Assembly: GCA_944380845.1 (NCBI GenBank)
Contig: CALWIU010000067.1
Span: forward strand, 1-64,000
Source of the DNA: an uncultured Clostridia bacterium
Lineage (GTDB): Bacteria > Bacillota > Clostridia > Oscillospirales > Acutalibacteraceae
Direction of reading: 5' to 3'
DNA length: 64,000 bases
Shown: positions 45,657 to 53,266 of the stretch, piece by piece
Numbering within the stretch: the first letter of the stretch is position 1
How the letters are laid out: each line of letters begins with the position of its first letter
The notes under the pieces: model-generated
Database searches by the model: none
What the model saw: the letters and a program-made list of their open reading frames with translations, nothing else
Told to the model about the DNA's origin: nothing
Position numbers and translations under genes: made by a program

Positions 45657-47030
45657 GTGAATACCATTTCAAAACGAGCAAAAATCTTATATGCCCTTGT
45701 CGCCGTTTGTCTGGTTGGCTCGATATTTCTGGGCGTGACCTTTTTTGTGCATGGAGATGAATATGCTTCCAATACGCGCAATCAGCATATTTACAGCGGG
45801 AATGTCCTGATCAGCGGCGGAAGGGTGCTTGATCGGGATGACCGGGTCCTGACCGCTGTGGAAAACGGCAGCAGGGTATACAACGAAGATTCTGTCATTC
45901 GACGCGCGACGCTTCATGTGTTGGGCGAAAGCGGCTATATCGCCGGCGGTGTGCTGGAACAGTACAGCGCAGAATTGATCGGATATAATCTGTTGACCGG
46001 CGTTTTTACCGCCACAGAGCAGGGCGGAAACGATATCCGCCTGACGCTGGATGCCGAACTTTGCGCAGATGCGTATCGCGCCATGGACGGCAGAAAAGGA
46101 GCGGTCGGCGTATACAACTATAAAACCGGAGAAATTGTCTGCATGGTTTCTACCCCGGCATATGATCCGAGCGATAAGCCGGAGGATATTGATGACAACG
46201 AAGATTATGAAGGCGCTTATTTGAATAAGTTCCTGTATGGTCAATATGTTCCCGGCTCCACTTTTAAAGTCGTTACCGCGGTATGCGCGGTGGAAAATAT
46301 GCCTGATGTGCTGACGCGGACTTTTACCTGCACCGGCGAATACCACGCTTCCGATGGAACGGTCATTTGTAATGATACCCATGGGGAACTGACTTTTCAG
46401 CAGGCATTCAATCACTCCTGCAACAGTGTGTTTGCGCAGTTGGCGGATGAGCTGGGCGGCGAAAAAATGACCGCGACCGCCGAAAAACTGGGCGTAACCT
46501 CTTCTCTTACGGTAAACCGTTCCAATACGGCAAAAGGCTCTTATGATGTCTCAACTGCTTCCCATGCCGATCTTGGCTGGTCGGGGATCGGTCAGTATAC
46601 AGATTTGGTCAATCCCTGCAATATGATGACCCTTGCAGGGGCGGTGGCAAACGGCGGCACGGCAAGGATCCCCTATTTTGTGGACGGGGTCTATTCTTCT
46701 GACGGGCGGCTGGTCCGCAATGAAAAAAGTGAGCAAACAAAAAATTATATGAGCGCGTCTACCGCGTCGGTTATCAAAAATCTCATGCGAACCACCGTAA
46801 CGGATTATTACGGCGAGGGGTATTTCCCGGATATGGAAATGTGCGCCAAAACGGGTACGGCCGAAGTCGGCGAAGAAAAGCGCCCCCATGCGTGGATGAT
46901 TGGTTTTTCTCAGCGCGAGGATTTTCCCTATGCGTTTGCTGTCGTGGTTGAAAACGGCGGTTCGGGTTACAGCGCAGCGGGAAAGGTTGCTTCCCGCGTG
47001 CTGGGCAGCCTTTGGGATACCCTGTTTTAA
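45657..47030 (+). CDS. penicillin-binding transpeptidase (class B, PbpA-like)
   Basis: A 457-aa membrane-anchored D,D-transpeptidase that crosslinks peptidoglycan. One N-terminal membrane span (LYALVAVCLVGSIFLGVTFF) is followed by a short pedestal and the transpeptidase domain. The active-site SxxK is in PGSTFKVVTAV near residue 200, SxN is SCN in FNHSCNSVFAQ near residue 258, and KTG is in CAKTGTAEVG near residue 398. Length resembles PbpA of actinobacteria, which is likewise encoded after RodA and FHA genes. The start is GTG 6 bases after the FtsW/RodA stop, with AAAGGATC upstream, so translation is coupled. Confidence 0.93.
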   Translation: MNTISKRAKILYALVAVCLVGSIFLGVTFFVHGDEYASNTRNQHIYSGNVLISGGRVLDRDDRVLTAVENGSRVYNEDSVIRRATLHVLGESGYIAGGVLEQYSAELIGYNLLTGVFTATEQGGNDIRLTLDAELCADAYRAMDGRKGAVGVYNYKTGEIVCMVSTPAYDPSDKPEDIDDNEDYEGAYLNKFLYGQYVPGSTFKVVTAVCAVENMPDVLTRTFTCTGEYHASDGTVICNDTHGELTFQQAFNHSCNSVFAQLADELGGEKMTATAEKLGVTSSLTVNRSNTAKGSYDVSTASHADLGWSGIGQYTDLVNPCNMMTLAGAVANGGTARIPYFVDGVYSSDGRLVRNEKSEQTKNYMSASTASVIKNLMRTTVTDYYGEGYFPDMEMCAKTGTAEVGEEKRPHAWMIGFSQREDFPYAFAVVVENGGSGYSAAGKVASRVLGSLWDTLF

Positions 47031-47083
47031 ATGCGGGGCAAAACCGGCAAGTAAGAATACAGAAGGAAAAATCATCATCGATA

Positions 47084-47161
47084 TGGATGCACTGGAAATC
47101 AAACAAGTGGAAAAAGGGACAGCGTTAGCACAACTTGATTTTACAGATCGTCTTACATAAA
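47084..47161 (+). CDS. possible 25-codon small ORF downstream of the PBP gene
   Basis: An ATG frame at 47084 encodes a 25-residue charged peptide beginning MDALEIKQVEKG. A ribosome-binding-like AGAAGGAAAAA lies about 20 bases upstream, too far for a standard site. The peptide resembles nothing I recognise. It could be the remnant of a longer gene or chance. Confidence 0.2.
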
Positions 47162-47167
47162 AAAACA

Positions 47168-47260
47168 CCAGCCGCCGATGGCGGCTGGCAAAAGCAGCAG
47201 GTCAAAAAAGAAATTTTGCTACACGCTGAGCAGCAGGTTTCAAAAGATCTGCTGCTTTTT
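47168..47260. terminator. two hairpins between convergent PBP and murD genes
   Basis: CCAGCCGCC-GAT-GGCGGCTGG lies near 47170-47190. AGCAGCAG/CTGCTGCT at 47229-47256 is followed by TTTT. On the minus strand the first hairpin is followed by TGTTTTTT. Together they close both operons. Confidence 0.8.
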
Positions 47261-47275
47261 GCTTTTTGACTGTTT

Positions 47276-48595
47276 TTAGTCACAGTGGTTCGCGTATTGC
47301 CGGACCAGTGTTTTGAAGTGATTGCCCTTTTCTTCAAAATCCCGGTATTTGTTGTAACTGGCGGCGGCGGGGGAGAGCACACAGGCCTTTCCTGCCGGTG
47401 TCAGGCGCACCGCATTTTGGACAGCTTCTTCCATGTCGGCAGCAAGAATAATCTGCGAACGGCAGCCGTTCTGCCGCAGAAGCGAGGCGATTTTATGGCC
47501 GGTGTCCGGCAGACAGATGATATTGTCGATCGGGCGCTTGCATAATTCGTCGGCAAAATCCCGGTAGTCCAGACCGCGATCCATCCCGCCGATAATGAGC
47601 GAGCCGACATTGCCCAGCGAATCAACGCCCATCAGAACCGAATAGGGAATGGTCGCAATGCTGTCGTTATAGTAGGAAACGCCGCCGAATGTGCCGACCA
47701 GTTCCATGCGGTTGGCAATGCCTTCAAAGGAGGTAATCGCTTGTTCAATGGCGGCGTCCGGCACGCCCAGCCGCCGGACTGCGGTCATGGCGACCGCGAT
47801 ATTTTGACGGTTATGGCTCCCCTTCAGGTGAGGATTGCAGCCGGCAAGACGAGCAAGGAAAGGATCGGGAGCGGTGGGGTCTGCCAAAATGACCTTTGCC
47901 TCAAGGGCGCTGGGGTCAAGGTATTTTGCAACGGTTGAATGGGGGTTGTAAATCAGAAAATCATTGCTTTGCTGGTATTTTGTGATATTCATTTTCGCCC
48001 GAAGATATCCCGCAAAACCATCGTTATAATGATCGAGGTGCTCTTCGTACACATTGGTCAGTACCGCGATGTGCGGGGAAGAAGTCATAAATTCCAGCTG
48101 GTGGCAGGACAGTTCCATCACCGTCAATTCATTTTCGGATTCTCCGATATGGTCAAAAACCGGTACGCCTACATTGCCGGTCAGACGCGCCCGCAGTCCT
48201 GCCGCTTGCAGCATCCGGTGAATCAGGGTTGCGGTGGTGGTTTTGCCTTTGGTTCCCGTTACGCCGATGACCGTGCTGTCAGAATACTTTAAGAACAAAT
48301 CGGTCTGACAGGTGATTTCGCAGTGCGGCGGAATGGTGATCCCAACAAAGGGAATACCGGGGCTTTTCAAAACCAGATCGTAATCTTTCATCGCGTCAAG
48401 ATAGGTGCTGCCGAAATGAAAAGAGACTTTATCATCATCCAGCGAAAAGGGGTTCTGATCGGCAATGCCAAGGGGTTTGTCAGGCAGAAATTTGCGAATC
48501 AGCCGATAAGAGGATCGTCCCTCTCTGCCGAATCCGAGTATCAGGATCCGTTTGTCCGAAAACAGGCGGATCATGTCGTCAAGACTGCGAAACAT
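47276..48595 (-). CDS. murD: Mur ligase, MurD family (probable L-glutamate-adding MurD2)
   Basis: A 439-aa ATP-dependent ligase that adds glutamate to UDP-MurNAc-L-Ala. The N-terminal Rossmann domain has ILILGFGREGRSSYRL. The ATPase P-loop is GVTGTKGKTTT near residue 114. The central domain shows VMELSCHQLEF and TNVYEEHLDHY, and the C-terminal domain begins NRMELVGTFGGVSYYNDSIATIP. It overlaps by 17 bases the upstream gene, which encodes a MurL-type epimerase. In the characterised Xanthomonas system MurL is paired with MurD2, a ligase that uses L-glutamate. This gene is therefore likely MurD2 rather than the ordinary D-glutamate ligase; that substrate assignment is inference. Confidence 0.88.
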   Translation of the reverse strand: MFRSLDDMIRLFSDKRILILGFGREGRSSYRLIRKFLPDKPLGIADQNPFSLDDDKVSFHFGSTYLDAMKDYDLVLKSPGIPFVGITIPPHCEITCQTDLFLKYSDSTVIGVTGTKGKTTTATLIHRMLQAAGLRARLTGNVGVPVFDHIGESENELTVMELSCHQLEFMTSSPHIAVLTNVYEEHLDHYNDGFAGYLRAKMNITKYQQSNDFLIYNPHSTVAKYLDPSALEAKVILADPTAPDPFLARLAGCNPHLKGSHNRQNIAVAMTAVRRLGVPDAAIEQAITSFEGIANRMELVGTFGGVSYYNDSIATIPYSVLMGVDSLGNVGSLIIGGMDRGLDYRDFADELCKRPIDNIICLPDTGHKIASLLRQNGCRSQIILAADMEEAVQNAVRLTPAGKACVLSPAAASYNKYRDFEEKGNHFKTLVRQYANHCD

Positions 48596-49955
48596 AACGA
48601 TACATCTCCTTTACGCAGGATTGGTAGTTGTCGGGTACAAGATTTTGTTCGTTCCAGCTGGTAAACAGCGTCAGATCCGGTTTTTCTCCGGGCGCGTGCT
48701 CGTCAAAATACTTCAGCAGTGCCGGAAGCGGTTCGTTTACGCGTTTGGCTTTTGCCAGCGTCAGGGCAAGAGCGGTTCGCACTTCGGTCACAGTGCCCAC
48801 ACATTCAAAAGGCTTCACATCGGAAAAACCGCAAAGCCCTTTGAAATCTTCTAACAGAGCGGTTTCGTCAAGCATACATTTGCCGAAAACAGCATCCAGA
48901 TCTTTTTTGCTCAGGAAGGGCGAAAGGATACAGTAAACAAACAGGCATTTCGGACAGGCGGCGCACCAGATGTTTTTTTTGCTGCCTGCGTTGCAGCTGC
49001 GAAAAACAGGAAGAAACTGGGGCAGCGACGCGAACATTTTGGCGATCTGCAATTCGTTAAAAGGACGCAGCAGGCTGAAATATCGGATCGGCACACCGAT
49101 GTTTCTGTTCAGATAGTCGGAAAAATCCCGTTCAAATTCATATGATTTAGAATACTGGTGGTTTACCGTCAGCCCTTCAATATTGGATTCATTCGCGCTG
49201 GATTCATTGGAAAGAACAATATCTTTTGCCCCGATTAAAAAGGCGCAGTAAGCGGAAAGAAAGGCGACGATTGCCGAAAACGGGGTGTGCCCGTTCAAAA
49301 AACCACGCCGGTTCAGCTCCAGAAGCGCCGGGTCGATGGTGCGATGGGTGCGAATGATCGCTTCTTCCCCGTCGCCCGCCGCCAGAACGGTGTCGGTGCG
49401 TGCCTTTTGGTCGTTCACGGTAAAGTAGCGAACGGTTTTTCCGTTGTTTTTCAAAAGCGTTGCTGTTACGGCAGAATCCTTCCCGCCGCCAATGGGAACC
49501 AGCGCATCTGTTTTTGCTTCAAAGACCAGAGGCTCGTGAAAGGCTTCCGGTTCGGGCGCTTCGATTTGGATCAATTCCTCCTCTGTCGCATCTATGCCAT
49601 TGCGGTATAAAAATTCTCCCAGCCCGTTGAAATATAGCTTTTTCCACCAGCGGATTTCTTCCGCTGTAAGCCCGCCGCAGCGAACGGAAAGTTTTTCAGG
49701 AAGCACCGCTTTAAAATAACTGACGCATTCTGCCATGCCGAAAAGGAAAGCGAGCCGTTTGGCATATTCATGATCCGCAGCCTGCACAAGCCGCAGGTTT
49801 TTGGTATCGATCACCGTTTGCGGCGTAAAGGAACAAAGCCCCGGTATCTCAAAGTGGAACCGAAGGGTTATTTGATCTTTTTCAGGAAGCACCTCATAGG
49901 AATGATAAATAAATTCAGCATATTGCTGTCGAAAGCTCAGTTCTTGCAGCTTCAT
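48579..49955 (-). CDS. murL: UDP-MurNAc-L-Ala-L-Glu epimerase (MurL-like)
   Basis: A 458-aa cytosolic enzyme of the PP-loop ATP type. The nucleotide loop is IGGGKDSAV at residues 155-163. Other family-like blocks are YFNGLGEFLYRNGID, LNRRGFLNGHTPFSA, VLSNESSANES, VNHQYSKSYEFE, YFSLLRPFNELQIA, a cysteine cluster (WCAACPKC) and VKPFECVG. These match, as I recall it, the MurL family, which adenylates and inverts the L-Glu of UDP-MurNAc-L-Ala-L-Glu to D-Glu. It is first in an operon with a MurD-type ligase, overlapping it by 17 bases, the same partnership as MurL-MurD2. The start ATG at 49955 follows AGGTGATG. No glutamate racemase gene is visible in the window. Confidence 0.85.
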   Translation of the reverse strand: MKLQELSFRQQYAEFIYHSYEVLPEKDQITLRFHFEIPGLCSFTPQTVIDTKNLRLVQAADHEYAKRLAFLFGMAECVSYFKAVLPEKLSVRCGGLTAEEIRWWKKLYFNGLGEFLYRNGIDATEEELIQIEAPEPEAFHEPLVFEAKTDALVPIGGGKDSAVTATLLKNNGKTVRYFTVNDQKARTDTVLAAGDGEEAIIRTHRTIDPALLELNRRGFLNGHTPFSAIVAFLSAYCAFLIGAKDIVLSNESSANESNIEGLTVNHQYSKSYEFERDFSDYLNRNIGVPIRYFSLLRPFNELQIAKMFASLPQFLPVFRSCNAGSKKNIWCAACPKCLFVYCILSPFLSKKDLDAVFGKCMLDETALLEDFKGLCGFSDVKPFECVGTVTEVRTALALTLAKAKRVNEPLPALLKYFDEHAPGEKPDLTLFTSWNEQNLVPDNYQSCVKEMYRYVSQS

Positions 49956-49974
49956 GACGCATCACCTGTATTAG

Positions 49975-50002
49975 ATTATATCGGGTTAAGAGAAAAAATC
50001 AA
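49975..50002 (-). promoter_or_regulatory. promoter of murL-murD
   Basis: On the minus strand TTGATT (49997-50002) and TATAAT (49975-49980) are 16 bases apart, about 20 bases before the murL start. Confidence 0.65.
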
Positions 50003-50073
50003 GGGAAACTCGTCAAAGGCAGAGGTTTTCATAAAAATTTTTCCTTTTTTCGGCGGTTCGGAGAAAAAACATA

Positions 50074-50102
50074 TTGACAACCATGCCGGTGTGATATATA
50101 CT
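50074..50102 (+). promoter_or_regulatory. sigma-A promoter of rpsU
   Basis: TTGACA at 50074-50079 and TATACT at 50097-50102 are separated by 17 bases. Confidence 0.85.
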
Positions 50103-50175
50103 AATACGGTATCAGCATAACTTGTTGATGTAATTTGGGAAGAATAACCCCTACTCACGCGGAGGGAGGGATCAT

Positions 50176-50352
50176 ATGAGCCAGGTAAAGGTAAAAGAGA
50201 ACGAGTCGCTTGACAGCGCCCTCAGAAGGTTTAAGCGCCAGACATCCAGAGACGGCGTGATTCAGGAAGTTCGCAAGAGAGAACATTATGAGAAGCCTTC
50301 CGTCAGACGCAAAAAGAAATCGGAAGCCGCTCGCAAACGCAAGTATAAATAA
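50176..50352 (+). CDS. rpsU: 30S ribosomal protein S21
   Basis: A 58-aa basic protein: it starts [20 protein letters not shown], continues through [18 protein letters not shown] and ends in a Lys/Arg-rich tail, the standard bS21 sequence and length. It binds the small ribosomal subunit near the anti-Shine-Dalgarno region. The ATG follows GGAGGGAGGG by 5 bases. It is transcribed from a near-consensus promoter and followed by a terminator hairpin that overlaps the region before the YqeG-like gene, so some transcripts may read through. Confidence 0.97.
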   Translation: MSQVKVKENESLDSALRRFKRQTSRDGVIQEVRKREHYEKPSVRRKKKSEAARKRKYK

Positions 50353-50361
50353 TTTCAGATG

Positions 50362-50396
50362 CAAGGCGGACTCAAGTCATTGAGCCCGCCTTGTTT
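50362..50396 (+). terminator. intrinsic terminator after rpsU
   Basis: CAAGGCGG-A-CTCA pairs with TGAG-C-CCGCCTTG, followed by TTTT. It ends 7 bases before the AAAGGAGG of the next gene. Confidence 0.75.
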
Positions 50397-50418
50397 TCCG
50401 GAAAAGGAGGCGCAGTCC

Positions 50419-50961
50419 ATGGCGGAACCAAAACCGGGAGTTGCGGCATGGGAAGATGCTGTCCCAAAATATATTTATTCCTCCATCACTGATATCACCC
50501 CTGATGAGTTGCGGCGCATCGGCGCTGTTGCCGTTGGAATCGATCTGGATAACACCACGGTTTACGATTCAACCTTGCGTCCGCGCGAGGGCGTTATGGC
50601 ATGGATCCGCCAAACCAAAGAAGCGGGTTTTCCGATCATGATTGTGTCCAACACCTATCCGCTGCGCGCTCGCTGGCTTTCTAAAAAATTCCGGGTTCCT
50701 TTTTTGGCTTTGTCTGATAAACCGAATCCGAAAAATGTCATCAAAGCCGCCGCCCAACTCGGTGTGCCGCTGGAAAATTTCGCCATGATCGGCGATCAGC
50801 TCTTTGCCGATATCGAAGCGGCAAACCGCTGCGGCGCGATTTCTGTTTGGGTGCGCCCATTTATGCGTGAAAAAATATTCGCGAAAAAATTTGCCCGCCG
50901 CCGCGCCAGAGAAAAGAAATTCTGCGAGGAACACGGGATTGAATACGAGGAGCTTCCATGA
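50419..50961 (+). CDS. YqeG-family HAD phosphatase
   Basis: A 180-aa HAD hydrolase of subfamily IIIA. Motif I is GIDLDNTTVYDS near residue 39, motif II is IVSNTYPLRARWL near residue 76, and motif IV is MIGDQLFADIEAANRCG near residue 122. The start YIYSSITDITPDELRRIG and length fit the YqeG family (phosphatidylglycerophosphatase-related, function not firmly established in Firmicutes). ATG 50419 is chosen because AAAGGAGG lies 8 bases upstream. The stop overlaps the start of the M24 peptidase (ATGA). Confidence 0.9.
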   Translation: MAEPKPGVAAWEDAVPKYIYSSITDITPDELRRIGAVAVGIDLDNTTVYDSTLRPREGVMAWIRQTKEAGFPIMIVSNTYPLRARWLSKKFRVPFLALSDKPNPKNVIKAAAQLGVPLENFAMIGDQLFADIEAANRCGAISVWVRPFMREKIFAKKFARRRAREKKFCEEHGIEYEELP

Positions 50962-52040
50962 ACGCATTACAGAGTTTTAGAGCGTTGTTTTACGGCGCCG
51001 AAGGAAAAAGTCTGGATACTGCCGTTCTTTTTACCTCTGAGGTCAGCCGCCGCTTTTTGACCGGATTCCCGTCTTCAGACGGCTTTGTCGCCATTACAAA
51101 GGACAAAGCCGTTTTTTGGACAGACAGCCGCTATATAGAGGCAGCAAAGCAGTGCGTCAGCACCATGCCGGTAGAAGAGCAGCAGGATATCAACAACCAG
51201 CTTCGCAGTCTGTTCACAGACAACGGGATCAGGAAAATTGAGGTTGAGGTTTCGCGCCTGAGCGTTCGCCGTTACCGCTTGCTGCAGCAAGCTCTTTCGC
51301 CGCTGGAAGTTTCGGATGAGAGCAGCGCCGATGATAGTTTGGCGGCGCTTCGCTGTGTCAAAACAGCCGAAGAAGTCGCGCGGATCGAAAAAGCGCAAAG
51401 CATCGCACAGGCTGCCTTTGATGATATTCTGACTTTTATCCGTCCCGGCGTAAGCGAAAAAGAAATCGCGCTGCATCTGGATTATGCCATGCTGTCGCGC
51501 GGAGCACAGGCGGTTTCTTTTGAAACCATTGCCATTGCCGGCGAGAATACATCCAAACCCCATGGCGTTCCCTCAGATCGAAAAGTGCAAAATGGTGATT
51601 TTGTTACCATGGATTTCGGCGCGGTTTATGACGGATATCACAGTGATATGACCCGAACCGTTGCGGTTGGCAGCGTGTCGGAAGAGCAGAAAAAGATTTA
51701 TGCAATCGTTTTGCAGGCAAAACAGGAAGCGTTGTCGGTTCTGCGGGCGGGGCTGCCTGCTTCGCAGGGGGATAAGGCGGCGCGTGATGTGATCGAAAAA
51801 GCGGGATTCGGCGCGTATTTCCGCCACAGCACCGGCCATGGCGTAGGACTTGAAATCCATGAGCTGCCCAACCTGTCCCCGCGCTCGGAATATGTTTTGC
51901 AGAAAGGTAATATTGTAACCGTAGAACCGGGGATCTATTTACCCGGTGCTTTCGGCGTGCGTATCGAGGATATGGCGCTGATTGAAGAAACTGGCTGCAA
52001 AAATCTGACTTCCGCAGAGCAGAAATTGATCGTCCTGTAA
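50958..52040 (+). CDS. pepP: M24 metallopeptidase, Xaa-Pro aminopeptidase/dipeptidase type
   Basis: A 360-aa cytosolic peptidase that releases residues before proline. A creatinase-like N-terminal domain (about 1-130) precedes the pita-bread catalytic domain. The metal ligands are visible: Asp in TMDFGAVYDGYHSDMTRT (two), His in STGHGVGLEIHELPN near residue 297, and the Glu pair in VTVEPGIYL and VRIEDMAL. It overlaps the YqeG gene by four bases and is followed, after a separate promoter, by efp; the pepP-type/efp neighbourhood is common in Firmicutes. Confidence 0.92.
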   Translation: MNALQSFRALFYGAEGKSLDTAVLFTSEVSRRFLTGFPSSDGFVAITKDKAVFWTDSRYIEAAKQCVSTMPVEEQQDINNQLRSLFTDNGIRKIEVEVSRLSVRRYRLLQQALSPLEVSDESSADDSLAALRCVKTAEEVARIEKAQSIAQAAFDDILTFIRPGVSEKEIALHLDYAMLSRGAQAVSFETIAIAGENTSKPHGVPSDRKVQNGDFVTMDFGAVYDGYHSDMTRTVAVGSVSEEQKKIYAIVLQAKQEALSVLRAGLPASQGDKAARDVIEKAGFGAYFRHSTGHGVGLEIHELPNLSPRSEYVLQKGNIVTVEPGIYLPGAFGVRIEDMALIEETGCKNLTSAEQKLIVL

Positions 52041-52082
52041 GAAGAAAACGGCTTGTTTAAGCGGTTCTTTCTGAAAAAAGAC

Positions 52083-52111
52083 TTGCAAAAAAGACGAAAA
52101 TATTATATGAT
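52083..52111 (+). promoter_or_regulatory. promoter of efp
   Basis: TTGCAA at 52083-52088 and TATGAT at 52106-52111 are separated by 17 bases. Confidence 0.65.
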
Positions 52112-52164
52112 ATATTTGTTATTATATGCGGCGGTTTGTCGCTCGTAAGAAAGGATTGGAAAGT

Positions 52165-52722
52165 ATGGTAACAGCCGGCGATTTCAGAAACGGCGTAACT
52201 TTTGAAATGGATGGCGCCGTTTGGCAGATCATAGAGTTTCAGCATGTAAAACCCGGTAAGGGCGCGGCGTTTGTCCGCACGAAGCTCAGAAATGTGATTC
52301 AGGGTTCCGTGGTCGAAAAGACTTTCAGCCCGACTGATAAATTCCCCACCGCTTTTGTGGAAAGAAAGGAAATGGAGTATTCCTATAACGACGGCGATCT
52401 GTATTATTTTATGGATCCCGACAGCTATGAGCTGATCCCCATCAGCAAGGATGAACTGGACGACAACTTTAAATTTGTCAAAGAGCAAATGGTTTGCCGC
52501 GTGCTGTCCTATAAAGGCAAGGTTTTCGGTGTGGAGCCGCCGAACTTTGTGACTTTGCAGGTCACCAAAACGGATCCCGGTTTCAAGGGCGACACAGCGA
52601 CCAACACCTTAAAGCCCGCTACGCTGGAAACGGGCGCTGAAATCAAAGTCCCGCTGTTTATTGACGAGGGTGAAATGATTCAGGTCGATACAAGAACCGG
52701 CGAATATATGTCCAGAGCGTAA
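52165..52722 (+). CDS. efp: translation elongation factor P
   Basis: A 185-aa three-domain factor that relieves ribosome stalling at polyproline stretches. It starts [19 protein letters not shown]; the tip loop of domain I is [12 protein letters not shown] with the conserved Lys, and the C-terminal signature lies in [21 protein letters not shown] 52165 is chosen because AAAGGA lies upstream and the family starts there. No dedicated EF-P modification enzyme is nearby. A CD1247-type gene follows 31 bases downstream. Confidence 0.97.
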   Translation: MVTAGDFRNGVTFEMDGAVWQIIEFQHVKPGKGAAFVRTKLRNVIQGSVVEKTFSPTDKFPTAFVERKEMEYSYNDGDLYYFMDPDSYELIPISKDELDDNFKFVKEQMVCRVLSYKGKVFGVEPPNFVTLQVTKTDPGFKGDTATNTLKPATLETGAEIKVPLFIDEGEMIQVDTRTGEYMSRA

Positions 52723-52753
52723 GCGATGGCAAGAATATAAGGAGGTCAACCCC

Positions 52754-53179
52754 ATGACAATTACCGAAAAAGCCGCTTATCTGAGAGGTTTTGCCGATGC
52801 TGCAAAAATGAAGGATGATGACGATGCCGTCAAACTCCTGAAAAAAGTGGTCGAAATCATTGACGATCTTGCCGTTTGCGTAACGGATCTCGACGATCAG
52901 GTTGCCGAAATGTCCGAACAGCTGGATGCGGTTGACGAGGATCTTTCCGATCTGGAAGAGTATGTATATGAGGATGACGACTGCGATTGCTGTGACGATG
53001 ATTGCGATTGCTGCGATGATGACGAAGATATGATGTTTGAGCTGGAGTGCCCGGAATGCGGCAAAACCATCTATCTGGACGAAAGTATCTTTGATTCCGA
53101 TGAAGAGGTCACTTGCCCGTCTTGCGGCGCGGTTCTGGAAGACCTGACCATCGAGGAAGATGACGAAGACGACGAATAA
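52754..53179 (+). CDS. CD1247 N-terminal-domain protein with zinc-ribbon and Asp/Cys-rich repeat
   Basis: A 141-aa acidic protein. The N-terminal 70 residues (ITEKAAYLRGFADAAKM, then a coiled-coil-like helix) match the CD1247 domain frequently found behind efp in Clostridia. A low-complexity stretch at about residues 74-92 repeats DDDCDCC twice. A zinc ribbon follows: CPECGKTIYLD and CPSCGAVLED, giving two CxxC pairs. The protein ends in a long Asp/Glu tail. Function is unknown; the acidic, cysteine-rich composition suggests metal binding. The ATG follows AAGGAGG. Confidence 0.82.
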   Translation: MTITEKAAYLRGFADAAKMKDDDDAVKLLKKVVEIIDDLAVCVTDLDDQVAEMSEQLDAVDEDLSDLEEYVYEDDDCDCCDDDCDCCDDDEDMMFELECPECGKTIYLDESIFDSDEEVTCPSCGAVLEDLTIEEDDEDDE

Positions 53180-53205
53180 TCATCGCTTGATTGGCATATA
53201 AAAAC

Positions 53206-53243
53206 AAAGCCGGGCATTCTTTTTGTTCAGAATGTCTGGCTTT
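53206..53243 (+). terminator. hairpin after the CD1247-type gene
   Basis: AAAGCCGGGCATTCT pairs with AGAATGTCTGGCTTT with one G-U pair; only a short T-rich tail follows. Confidence 0.7.
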
Positions 53244-53266
53244 CTTGCTAACAAGGGGGAATCGGT

